Assembly: GCA_026027325.1 (NCBI GenBank) | Contig: JAMSLZ010000005.1 | Span: 1,984,001 to 2,048,000 of the forward strand | Direction of reading: 5' to 3' | Length of the DNA stretch: 64,000 nt | Source: Actinomucor elegans | Lineage: Eukaryota; Mucoromycota; Mucoromycetes; Mucorales; Mucoraceae | Shown here: piece after piece, positions 1-10,210 of the stretch | How positions within the stretch are numbered: position 1 is the stretch's first letter | Layout of the letters: each line of letters begins with the position of its first letter | Made by a program: the position numbers and the translations under genes | The notes under the pieces: model-generated | What the model was told of the DNA's origin: nothing | The model's database searches: none | What the model saw: the letters and a program-made list of their open reading frames with translations, nothing else

Positions 1-861
1 CCAAGAGAACTTGGTATCATTTAATATGATTACCTGAAACCTGTCAATTATGTATTTTACGGTGCATAGTTTGACTTAGTAGAGACACGTAGGGGTCTCT
101 GTCGGGCCAAGTGAAACCGTGCTTAGTATGTTATAATTTTATTCATCACTGTATATTCCTTATCCACATTATATCTTCTAATATCTCGATAGACCATAAC
201 GTTATGTACAAAAGTATTGAATGTATCCCTTCTTCTATAATATATCAAGTACATAATTGATAGGTTTTACGTTTGAGTATTTGTACTTATTATATATCTA
301 TCCCCGTTATTACCTATTTCCCTTTATCTATTATCTCGCACTAGAGATCACCTTTTAGTTATAATAATGTATTTCTTAATAAAATGATCTTGTCCAAATG
401 TCCTAACTATTTGAAGCTTTCGGGTCAGCATATGCGTCAAAAACAATGCAACAGAGTTCATCTTTCCAGGCGGTCACGGTGGACAACGGCACAGTATGTT
501 GAATGATGTCTTATCTTTGTTGTGGCGGCAAGTGCTTATAGTCATATTGTCACTCAACTGAATGTTTAATCACTTCTTTGGTTTATTAATGAAGTTTTTC
601 GATAGGAGTCATCTCTCAATAGAATGCAGTTAGGGCAACCTATAGTTTACAGTATAGCTGCCCTGCATTTTCAGGGTTTTCCAGGTGGATATATCATTTA
701 ATACTTCCATTGCAGGCCATGTCAATCATTTGGCAATTAATAGAATGATATAAAACTGTGCCAAAATTCACTCAAGTTTCCTTTTACCTTTTATTTGTCG
801 CTCTACTATCTTAGACATACCAGCACTATAGTAGTACCTAATCACGGCTCAATATTTTAAT
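1..861. other. intergenic, no gene recognised
   Basis: AT-rich DNA with stops in all frames. Around 447-500 a short plus-strand reading contains FPGGHGG, which recalls DJ-1/ThiJ proteins, but nothing around it supports a gene. The last 100 bases should hold the promoter of the gene starting at 862; no clear TATA box is seen. Confidence 0.5.
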
Positions 862-1759
862 ATGAAATTATTTTCCATCGCCATCTTCACCATCTCAACA
901 GCTATTGCCGCTGCAAACGCCGCTACTACCGGCACCGAACGGTAAAGAAACATTTGTTCAGAATAAAATATATTGAATTATTTTAGCTGATTACTTTTTA
1001 CTCAAAAGTCTTGAAGGACTAGCACTTGCCAAGAGAAGAGAGACTCTCAAAGGACGCCGTTTATATTCGCGTTCTTTGATTGAAAAGAGATTGGAACAGA
1101 CACCACCAACGAGAGAACAACTCGAGAAACAGGAAATGGACAGAGTAATGGTGGCACTTGCCAGGTATTTGGTTGATAAGCAGTCTTCTGCTGCTACTAG
1201 TGCCTCGGTACCTCAAACGCAACCACCCATGGCCGTTCCTCCTTCCTTGAATCCTTGTGAGGGCCCTTCATGTTCATATACTGCTGCTGCTGTTGCTCCT
1301 GTCCCTGCTGCTCCCGCTACTCCCGCTACTCCCGCTAGCGAACAAATCCCTCCAGCTATCCAAGCTTTGATGGCGCCTGGAACTGCTATTCCTGCTGCTC
1401 CTGCTCCTGCTGTTGCTGCTGTTCCCGCTGTTCCCGCTGCTCCTGCTGTTGCTCCTGCTGCCGCTGCTACACCTAGTGCCGCTGCCGCTAAACCTAAGAA
1501 GAAGGCAACCGCAAAGAAAGAAGCCAGTGAAGAAAGTGAAGAAAGTGAAGAGAAAGAACAAGAGGAAGAAAAGAAAGAAGAAGAGAAAACCAAGGCTGAA
1601 GCAAAGGAAGATCAAGATGAGCCAGAAGAAGAAGGTAATAGTAATCTTGAAAAGAGACAAGAAACCATTAATGCTGATACTAAAGCTAACGCTGTTGCTA
1701 CAACTGAAGAACCTGAAGAATCGGAAAGTCCTGATAACGGTAGCCAACAAGAACCTTAA
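862..1759 (+). CDS. secreted low-complexity protein with Kex2-type sites
   Basis: Exons 862-941 and 1009-1759 (276 aa). The intron has a GTAAAG donor, a CTGAT branch-like site and a CAAAAG acceptor. An earlier TAG acceptor at 984-986 would run straight into a stop. Residues 1-20 (MKLFSIAIFTISTAIAAANA) form a typical signal peptide that the second exon alone lacks. After it come dibasic sites (LAKR, IEKR), a region with PPTREQLEKQ, a long Ala/Pro/Val repeat (about residues 95-165), then a Lys/Glu-rich charged tail with another LEKR site. No domain is recognised. Kex2-like processing in the secretory pathway is inference from the KR pairs. A cell-wall or secreted structural role is possible but unproven. 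Confidence 0.7.
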
Positions 1760-2731
1760 GTTTCTATTTTCTGAATGCATTTACATCTTCAATCAGCATA
1801 CTCATTGTGCGCATCCCAAAGACATCTCATACTCATCGTTTTAAACATTCATAACATATCATCCATCATTTCTCAATCATTATATAAATAAAGCAAACTA
1901 ATATAATACAATGAGCTGCTGAGTAGCGATATTGTTACATACAATATAGCGAGTTGTTCGAACGTTTTAGCTTTATTATACTTTGATGAAGCCAGGATTA
2001 AGCGCGCTAATTCATGCAAAGAATGGACCGTGAAAGATGCCGTTTCTTAGTTAACCGGGACTATTTGTTTTCTCGGATTAAGATGGTGCCTATGTCCGGG
2101 CTTGACTTATTTTACTTTGGACGAGCAAAACTGAGATCACTAAGTCCAGGTCAGTCTATTGCCTAACTTTCGAGACTTCCAAAATCTCTGTCAATTCCTA
2201 TGTATTTTGTTAAACATAGAGTATATGAAACCAGTATATCCTCGGGTATAACGCCTAACAAAAAGGTATTTTATACTAACATTTTTGTTCAAGTTTAGAT
2301 TCAGTTAAGTATAGAAGCACTTTTACGGTTTCTCTGCGTTTATTGAGTTAATGATGCGAAAAGAGACGATACAGTTTCTGTAAACTGATTTAGGTTTACA
2401 ACGAGTATTAAAAATCTTTTTCTGGGGTAAGACTAGAATACAAACATAACCTACAACCATTAAAAGTTCTTTTTTATTAAACGGAAAGTGTGATTCGTTT
2501 GGTACCATTATTAATTGATCTATAAGGCGTTTACTCCATATAATAAAGACAGAGCTCCATTGTCTCGGTCCCCAACGGTATCACCATTTCTTTTAACTGT
2601 GGATCATAGCACACGACATTACTAAACTATGGCGTTTGACTTCGCCTGTCATTTTGACAGAGTATATAAAGCCCTCATTTAAATAAGTGAAACATTTTGT
2701 ATAAGCTCTGTCTCTTTTGTTCAAGTTGAAA
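1760..2731. other. intergenic / bZIP promoter region
   Basis: About 970 bases without a supported gene. The distal part is AT-rich. The proximal part carries the TATA box listed separately. Confidence 0.5.
2663..2670 (+). promoter_or_regulatory. TATA box of the bZIP gene
   Basis: TATATAAA followed by GCCCT, 69 bases before the ATG at 2732. Spacing and sequence closely match the box upstream of the membrane protein gene at 45112. Confidence 0.55.
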
Positions 2732-3544
2732 ATGTCATTGTTCTTGCCTCTAGCAGCTGATCAATTTCACTCAAAACCTATGGCCATCTCTTCTATTACA
2801 TCCCCTGCTGGTATATCAAAAACAGCAGAATACGAGACCAACATATCATCTAATGCTTGCCCATCTCCATCGCCTTCCTCTTCTTCTGCTCATTCCTCAG
2901 ACGCAGTTCCTGCTGGAAGTAGTACCAAATCTGGATCATTGTCTCCTCCATCGCGTACATTTTCCAATTACTCACTCTCTTCCAACTCTTCCTTCTCGGG
3001 CTCACCTAATAATACTGTCAATCAGCCATCAGCTACCATAGACACTACAACCCGATCCGACAATCCAATCAATCTGCCACAACCTACAACGATTCACCCG
3101 CCTTTCTACAACCCATATCATTTTGGAGGCAATACAACTCCATTGGAAAGATCTAATTCTACTACAGCGCCTTTATCTCTGTACGAACGTCGACTTCGAA
3201 ATAAGACGGCTTCGGCCAAGTACAGAGCTAAAAAGAATCAACAGCAAGGAGAAATGCGGTCCATGATATCTTCTCTTACAAAAGACAATGAACTGCTGCT
3301 ACGTCAGTTAGATCATATTCAACGTGAAAACAATCATTTAAAGGCAACGTGCGATAGGTTACGTGGTAAGATCATTGCACAAAAGATGTTGAAACAATAC
3401 TTGGTTGAAACCGAACATCAACAGCAGCAGCAATTCCCTGTAGATCAATCACCAAATTGCTTTACACGCCATCATCCCTCTGTAGGAAAAACATTCTACA
3501 GCGGCATCGCCGATATGAAAGGAAAATGGGATGAACAAGATTAA
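2732..3544 (+). CDS. bZIP transcription factor
   Basis: Single-exon gene, 270 aa. The ATG at 2732 is the first in frame; the open frame upstream has only TTG. Residues 1-145 are a Ser/Thr/Pro/Asn-rich low-complexity region, as is usual for an activation or regulatory domain. The bZIP lies at about residues 150-215: a basic region with RRLRNKTASAKYRAKKN, matching the N-x7-R/K pattern, then a leucine-zipper coiled coil (SLTKDNELLLRQLDHIQREN). Fungal factors with an N-(K/T)-(T/A)-A-S-A-(K/R) basic region include the CYS3/MET28 (sulfur) and GCN4/CPC1 groups. The 'TASAKYRAKKN' form looks closer to CYS3/MetR-like proteins, but the target pathway cannot be decided here. The C-terminal 50 residues are Gln-rich, then unstructured. 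Confidence 0.85.
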   Translation: MSLFLPLAADQFHSKPMAISSITSPAGISKTAEYETNISSNACPSPSPSSSSAHSSDAVPAGSSTKSGSLSPPSRTFSNYSLSSNSSFSGSPNNTVNQPSATIDTTTRSDNPINLPQPTTIHPPFYNPYHFGGNTTPLERSNSTTAPLSLYERRLRNKTASAKYRAKKNQQQGEMRSMISSLTKDNELLLRQLDHIQRENNHLKATCDRLRGKIIAQKMLKQYLVETEHQQQQQFPVDQSPNCFTRHHPSVGKTFYSGIADMKGKWDEQD

Positions 3545-3760
3545 GTTGTTTCAGATATATAGTCTAATCATATTGCGCCATTCATATATCATGTATCCCA
3601 TCTCTATGACTTTTTAGCTACTGTACTTTTAAATAAACTCATTTGTGCGCATATAAATCCATGTATTCCAGCTTTATCACTAAAGTTATAATTTTATAAA
3701 TTGGGTCAAGGCATTAAGTATAATAAAACATCGAAGCTTAGGTTAAGTTTTTACCAGATG

Positions 3761-3985
3761 CAGTAGCTCACTCTAAGCATGGAACACTAATTAGATGCGA
3801 CTTTGGATCGGGATTGGCCGCAGGATCTATTGTAAATCTAATTTTTTTTTAAAAAAAAGTGCATGTATTATATAAAATGTATTAGACTTAGAGTGATTCA
3901 CTCAAAGCATGACTCTAATAGCTACAGTAGTTTATTTTAAATAAGTATTAGCCATCAGATGCGACATCAAACCGAAGCCAGTAGA
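3761..3985 (+). repeat. two copies of dispersed AGATGCGACATT motif
   Basis: Copies at about 3761-3820 and 3893-3985. Each has a CTCACTCTAAGCATG or TTCACTCAAAGCATG left part followed by AGATGCGAC(A/T)T. The same bipartite motif recurs about a dozen times in intergenic DNA of this window. The rest of 3545-4199 is AT-rich with no gene seen. Confidence 0.55.
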
Positions 3986-4197
3986 AGAATGTGGCAATAT
4001 TAAAATGGGGGTAAAACGATAACTTTCTAAAAAAAAACCCCTCTGTATGCTTTAGGTTCATATTGATTTTTACATAAAGCGCAAAACTAGCTTCTTGGGG
4101 ATAGATTGTAAGCAACTCAAATAGCATTTATTCGAGGATATGTATATATGCCTTTTGCAAAAATGATGTAAGAAAAAAATTAGCCTCGCATATTGTT

Positions 4198-4430
4198 TAT
4201 TAAATAGGACAGTCTGTAAGGCAGTCATCATAACATTTAACAAGATAGCGTGCAAAACTTTCAAATGATAACTGGGCAGCTTGGTTGCGAGTATCTGCAA
4301 TTATTTGAGGAATAGTATCTTTTTTAACTATAAATTCTTTTATCGCACTACTCTTAACAACAGACCAAAACTGCTCGGTTGGTTTAACTAATGTGAGTAT
4401 GGTAAAAGGTAGATGCATTTGTAGTCTTAA
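4198..4430 (-). pseudogene. C-terminal remnant of a Tc1/IS630-type DDE transposase
   Basis: The minus-strand reading from 4418 gives TLVKPTEQFWSVVKSS, then a helical tail with CYDDCLTDCPI. This matches the block around the third acidic residue of IS630/Tc1-type transposases (consensus PELNPIEQFW.VVK). The conserved 'NPIEQ' reads KPTEQ. The upstream domains are missing, so this is a dead fragment. It lies directly beside the minisatellite and inverted-repeat element. Confidence 0.65.
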
Positions 4431-4487
4431 CTAATAGCCAATTTTCTCAATCCCACTGGAAATATGAACGGGTGGATTATCATTTAT

Positions 4488-4690
4488 CTGGTCATTTTTA
4501 CGTGGTCATTTTTACGTGGCTATTTGCCTGGTCATTTTTACCTGGTCGCTATTACCTGGTCGTTGTTACGTGGCCATTTACCTGGTCATTTTTACTTAGT
4601 CATTTTTACGTGGCCATTTACGTGGCCATTTACCTGGTCGCTGTTACCTAGCCATTTTCCTGACCATTTTTACCTGGTCATTTTTTACGA
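4488..4690. repeat. degenerate 14-bp minisatellite
   Basis: About 15 tandem units of 12-15 bp with consensus CCTGGTCATTTTTA and variants such as CGTGGCCATTTA and CCTGGTCGCTGTTA. The array abuts the left inverted repeat. The right inverted repeat ends (6691-6715) in a single unit in the mirrored orientation, so the unit seems to belong to the element end and to have expanded only on the left. Confidence 0.85.
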
Positions 4691-4699
4691 TCATACTAT

Positions 4700-4898
4700 T
4701 GTCCTATCTTTTTCTCTTTTGTCTTTTTTCTCTTTATTCATATTTTTTGTTATGCTATGCCGACCATTACAAAAGAACGAGCACTTTGTATGTTTTTTTT
4801 AAACCATACAATGAAGAAAATATAATCAAGCTTACCAAGATACTTGAAAAAGAAAACTTAGAAATATGCTACACAGATGAGCCTACTGAACCCGTATT
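4700..4898 (+). repeat. left inverted repeat of the recombinase-like element
   Basis: About 200 bases almost identical to the reverse complement of 6497-6695, with only a handful of differences. Both copies share an open frame that includes KPYNEENIIKL and ENLE(I/M)CYTDEP, so part may derive from or serve as coding sequence. The two copies face inward across the gene at 5350-6413. Confidence 0.85.
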
Positions 4899-5349
4899 AT
4901 GTATGCTTGCTTCAGTAAATTCTAAGCCTCTGAAATATTATCTCTATCCTGCTCAATTGAATAGCAAATAAAGTAGCCCAAATAGTAACAATTTTGTTTT
5001 ATGTGGAGAACCTTATAATTGAGTTTACGGGGAAAAGGGGAACAAAACAAAACAACAAGAATAATGCTTTATTCACTGACAAGCTAGAGTGACATTACTT
5101 TTGAAAATAAAATAAACACATTTATGTTCCTAATACAGGGCCTTTTTGAACAAGTGCATTTACTTTTAAATCTGCTTTACTTTTTATTTTACGATTTACG
5201 CATAGTTGAGAGGTAGAACAAGATGAAACAGAACGGTATAGGAAACGAGAATAATGGCAAGTATAAGTGAAGAAGGAATCAATAGCTATGAGATATATTA
5301 TCAAACCGTAAAAGCAATTATTGAACTATAGTATTCAGCTGCATACAAA

Positions 5350-6413
5350 CTACTTAGATCTTTGGTAAAGGGCCTTTCTGCAATTGAAAACTTTTAAACG
5401 TTCAGGATCTTCTAACATTTGCTTACAATTATACACAGTCATTTCGTTTGTATACGGAAAGAGATCAACTATAATTTTTTTGATCTGAGTGTTCTTACTA
5501 TTAAAATATTACTAGAAGCTGCTTTTTCCCTTTTCTATTGTTTTTATTTTACCATAAGAATTCCTTCAAGTCTAAACAGTTTGTACTGAGGCCAGCATAG
5601 TCCAAAGTAACCAAATAAATTTTGTCTTTTGAAGCTATAAACCCTATCAAGTCTAAAAGAAATAAGGATTAAATGTTTAATAGCACATGTAGACATATGT
5701 TAGCTTTTACCTTGAGCGCTTCCCATAACATCAAGCTGGTCCAATAATACATGCCATTTTTTATCTCTACTTTCCATTGGATCAGAAGCTTGGCAACAAG
5801 GAGATGCAAAAACCACATCTACTAACGATCTCTCTTTAAGTTTTACGTTCATAGCTTCTAAAAGCTGACGCCTTTTATCATCAAGCTCTTTTCCAGGTGA
5901 TTTTCTAATGTATACAATGATTGTATGGCCCTCCTCCTTAAGTTTCTTTATATAATTTTGATATAGTGGAAGATAATTGCCAATCTTATAAGCAACGTCA
6001 TCTACAAAGCTATATCTTAGTGACCATTCATTTTGGTATTTTGAATAGCTCTTACCAAGATAGTCATCCTTCAATACATAAAGAGATCTTGTCCTTTTCG
6101 TTTCTTTGCCGTCATCCTCAACAGCCTTCTTTCTTTTTGAATTCACTTGCAAAAAGTCAAGTTTCTTATGTGAACACCATTTAGCAAAGGAATCCAAGCT
6201 TTTATTATCCAAGCCATCAGAATAATTCGATGCTGTATGGTAAATTTGTTTCATTGTCATGATTTTGTTTTCATATAAGTCGCTATTTTCAGGATCATGA
6301 GGTAAATATACAATGTTTAGCAGTTGTATGATTTGGGTAAGGTTTACTAAACAAAAACAAAACTGTAAGCGAAGGTTTTTTTTTGTAAGGTTTACAAAAG
6401 CCTGTTTTTTCAT
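5350..6413 (-). CDS. serine-recombinase-like protein of a mobile element
   Basis: Three exons on the minus strand: 6413-5711, 5652-5553 and 5497-5350 (316 aa). All joins keep frame; introns are GTAAAA..TTTTAG and GTAAAA..AATAG. The N-terminal ~165 residues are charged and unrecognised. Then come HTIIVYIRKSPGKE and, on exon 2, IYLVTLDYAGLSTNCLDLKE followed by IKKIIVD. The order resembles the resolvase fold of serine recombinases: Y-x-R-x-S near the start of the domain, later L-D-R-L-x-R with 'D-L' helix and a beta strand. The second arginine-bearing motif is DYAGLST here, so the usual catalytic arginines are absent. The assignment is inference from motif order; activity is doubtful. The start is uncertain: ATGs near 6260 are an alternative. 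Inward-facing inverted repeats flank the gene, so it is probably carried by the element. Confidence 0.55.
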
Positions 6414-6496
6414 CAGTTATTGTTGGTTCTAAAGCCTTTTTACAAATATAAGTTCAGTAACGGAAAGGATTATGCATTATTGGTAAGGAATGAACC

Positions 6497-6712
6497 AATA
6501 CGGGTTTGGCAGGCTCATCTGTGTAGCACATTTCTAAGTTTTCTTTTTCAAGTATCTTGATAAGCTTGATTATATTTTCTTCATTGTATGGTTTAAAAAA
6601 AAAACATACAAAGTGCTCGTTCTTTTGTAATGGTCGGCATAGCATAACAAAAAATATGAATAAAGAGAAAAAAGACAAAAGAGAAAAAGAAAGAACAATA
6701 AAAATGACCACG
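6497..6712 (-). repeat. right inverted repeat of the recombinase-like element
   Basis: Reverse complement of 4700-4898 with very few changes, ending outward in one minisatellite-like unit (AAAAATGACCACGTAAAAAA). It lies 84 bases upstream of the ATG at 6413, so it probably also supplies the promoter or 5' leader of that gene. From 6713 to 7103 nothing else is seen beyond AT-rich DNA and the PMA1 3' flank. Confidence 0.85.
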
Positions 6713-7103
6713 TAAAAAATGAACTGCTATGTCTACCTCAACCACTATTTAAATGAAATACTATAAATGCTATTATGATTTAGTTAATAGCTGTAAATGC
6801 TAACTTTTCGTACAAATTATATCTAACAGATTTATAGATCTCTCTATCGATCTTAGTCATGCAAAAGAGTTGCTAGTTTGAAAACAGTCCACGCTTCCGA
6901 ATTAACTGTTGCATCTAACAGAAACCTTTTCGTCATTTATCGGGAGTATGAACCATATTCTCTGAAGGGCATTTTCAAATCAACAGAAATACAAGAATAA
7001 ACTAATTTGTATTTGTAAGAGTATATTTTATTATCAATATGTGTTCGAATTAAGTTAATCTAAAAGTGTATAAAATGTATAAAATTATGCGTAGAGTGGA
7101 TTA

Positions 7104-10100
7104 TTAGTTATTAGCCGACAATACTTGAGCTGCATGAGAGGTCTAAATTAAACAATTTGTTAGTAAGATTGTTTCTACCGAATTACAAGGTCTAACTGTA
7201 CCTGGACTGAAGAGAAGCGACGCATTTCCTTGGGATCCATCTTCTTACCACTCTTACCCAAGAGCTTTTGACTGAAGTTTTGAGGACGCTCCATAGATCG
7301 GAGAGAACGTGTACGGTTAGCATAATAACGAGCAGAGGAAGTGCCAGAAAGAGCAGATGCACGACGAGAAGCACTAGCCTTAGCGTCAACAATAGGATCG
7401 ACATTCTTGGGCTCAAAGATACGTTGCATGGCAAACTTGAGAAGATCCATAGGAGCGAACCAGAGGAAATTCCAAATCCAAGCAATACCTGCCCAGGACC
7501 AACCACAACCCTCTAGAAAATTAAAGTAAGTGTTAATAAGTAATTGTGGTTCTCAATAATTAATGAGATACATACCAATAGCAGTGAAACCCCAATCAGC
7601 GTATACGGCGATGAAAGTAGCGACCAATTGAGCAACAATGAATGAACAAACAAGCAAGATGGAAGGACGTTCCATAAAGAACCAAGTACGAGAACGAGTA
7701 ACAAAGATCAAAGCTTGAGAGATAGTGGAGACTTGAAGGTAGACAACAGAATGAAGAAGGAAATCGTTTGGATTATCAAAAGTCTTGACACCGAACTTAC
7801 GGTGGAAGAAGGTGGTCTTGAGACAGACAGCAACGAAACCAACAGTGGAAGCAGTGAGATAAAGACCGTAAACGATAGCGTAAGAGAAAATTTCTCGCAA
7901 ATTCCAAGAATTGGGGAAAGGTGAAGGTTGGACACGATCTTTAGAGATAGTCATAATTGTACCATCGTTAAGCATTGCGATAATCAAGACCATGAAAGGG
8001 GGGAAATCGAATTGGAAAGCCCAAATAAGAATAGAGAAACCAACAACAATACGGATGGTAACGGAACAAGTATAGATAGAGTAGTTACGCATACGTTGGA
8101 AAATACGACGAGAACCAATAATGGCTTCAACAATGGTAGAAAGACCAGGAGCAGTCAAAACGATATCAGCAGCAGAACGAGCAGCGTCGGAAGCATCAGC
8201 TACAGCTACACCGACGTTAGCTTTGGAAAGAGCAGGAGCATCGTTCACACCATCACCAGTCATTGCAACCATAAGACCCATGTTTTGAAGACGTTCAACA
8301 ATCTCATACTTGTGTTCAGGATAGACACCAGCGAAACCGTCAGCGTGAAGAACCATATGATCAACATCAGTATAACCAGAGCCGGCAGGAGGGCCTTCTT
8401 TCAAAGTCTTTGATAAGAACATGTTATCACCCATACCAAGACGACGACCAGTTTCTTTAGCAATAGCAAGTTGATCACCAGTAATCATCTTGACAGCGAC
8501 ACCAAGAGCTTGAGCGCGATCAATAGTTTCCTTAGTATCAGATCTAGGAGGATCATAAATAGGTAAAAGACCAACAAGTGTGAAACCGAGACCTTCACCA
8601 TCAACTTGACCACTAGGAACTTCATCAATAGCAAGAGCAAGAGCACGAAGACCACGACGAGCGAATTCATCAACATCATCGTTAAGAGCCTTGATTTGAG
8701 CTTCAGTCTTGTCACGAGTACAGAGATCTAGAATCATATGAGACATACCCTTGGTAACACGATAAGTCTTGCCATCATCTTCACGCTTATAGGTGATTTC
8801 AGTACGCTTGATAACAGGGTTAAAGGGCTTGAAGTCCAATTCAGTAATACCATAACGAGCTTTAGTAGGATCAGGAAGAGAGTTGACGATACAGAAATCG
8901 ATAGCATCTTGATTCTCAAGACGAGAGGCATAAGCAGAGAAACGAATAACATCCTCACCATCAAACTCAGTACTGTAGGTCTTGATAGTAGGCTTATCTA
9001 CAATAAGCTTGTTCAAGGTAAGGGTACCAGTCTTATCGGAACACAAGATTGTAACAGCAGCCATTTCTTCAATAGCAGTGATACGGGTAACGATGGCCAT
9101 GTGGTCAGCGAGCTGCTTGGCACCAATAGCAAGGGTAACAGAAAGAACGGTAGGCATGGCAATAGGGATACCACCAATGAGCAATACAAGCATGTTATCG
9201 ATACCACGTCTGTAATTATAACGGAAAGCAGCATATTGAACAATGATAACAATAACCATGAACAAAGTGATAGTAACCAAACAAAAGTTACCAATCTTTG
9301 CTAGAACGGTTTGCAAGTGACCAACGTCATCGCCAGCTTCGCCGACAAGCTTAGCGGCACGACCAAAGAAGGTATTTGTACCAGTACCAATAACAACGGC
9401 TTCAGCTTCACCTTGCTTTACAGTAGAACCAGAAAAGACTTCATCACCAGCTTCTTTACCTACGGGTAAAGATTCACCAGTAAGAGCAGCTTGATCAATT
9501 GATACGTCGCCGTGAGCCTAATGATGAAACATGATATTAGAACATGGGTTTCAGAATTTATGCGGAGAGTTTTGTACTTACTTGGAGAAGACGACCATCA
9601 GCGGGAATAACATCACCAAGCTTGATACCAATGATATCACCTGGAACAAGTTCAGCGGCTTCAAGAGTCTTCCATTCACCATCACGTCTAACTTTACACT
9701 CTGGAGCGAGAGAAGCCATCAAAGCCTTGACAGCGTTACCGGCTTGACGTTCTTCCATAAAACCAATGACTGCATTAGCAATTAGCAAGAGAACGATACC
9801 GATAAAATCTGGATAATCTGGTGGTTTGTTTTCACCGTTAGAGAGTGCGATAGCTACAATGGCAGCAGCTTCCATAACCCAAGAAAGAGGATTCCACATG
9901 AAACCCAAGAATTGCATAAGAGGATTGACTTCTTTAGTCTCAAGCTTGTTTGAACCAAACTTCTCTCTACGCTTTTCTACTTCGGCTGTAGTTAAACCGC
10001 CAGGCTGAGTCCTATTTTAAGTGATATTAGTTATGATTCGCTCAAACAACGCGTCTTTCGAGTCTGGGTTGGTTATACATACTGCAAAAGTTGCATGACA

Positions 10101-10210
10101 TCTTGCTGCTCCATAGTAGACAAATCATACTTTTCCTTGTCATAAAGTTCTTCTACAGTGATGTTGTGGAAATCACCAGTGACCTTGGCGTGAGGGTGTT
10201 CTTCAGCCAT
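7104..10210 (-). CDS. PMA1: plasma-membrane H+-ATPase
   Basis: P3A-type proton pump that builds the membrane potential used by nutrient transporters. Five exons on the minus strand: 10210-10083, 10011-9582, 9517-7576, 7512-7187 and 7142-7104 (954 aa). Visible motifs: TGES actuator loop (about residue 199), PAMP-like PIAMPTVL helix, CSDKTGTLT with the phosphorylated Asp near 347, [18 protein letters not shown] and [20 protein letters not shown], then the C-terminal membrane helices. The N-terminus is short and lacks the Asp/Glu-rich stretch of yeast Pma1. The cytosolic tail has [20 protein letters not shown] and RRFSS, a plausible kinase site like the yeast autoinhibitory tail. The last 44-nt intron has a perfect TTACTAAC branch site; splicing replaces the ending LDLVIR with [15 protein letters not shown]. 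Codon choice is strongly biased, as in a highly expressed gene. Confidence 0.95.

Noticed and set aside
447..560. Possible DJ-1/ThiJ remnant (FPGGHGG)
   Set aside because: Only one short motif-like match, no flanking similarity; likely chance.
1213..1844. Overlapping frames in the Ala/Pro repeat (126, 168 and 143 codons)
   Set aside because: Shadows of the secreted protein; compositional bias keeps other frames open.
4464..4802. 112-codon plus-strand frame with repeated LVIFTW/LPGHFYL
   Set aside because: Produced by the 14-bp minisatellite; no coding support beyond the periodic DNA.
7928..9304. Plus-strand frames of 161 and 188 codons opposite PMA1
   Set aside because: Antisense shadows due to the strong codon bias of PMA1.
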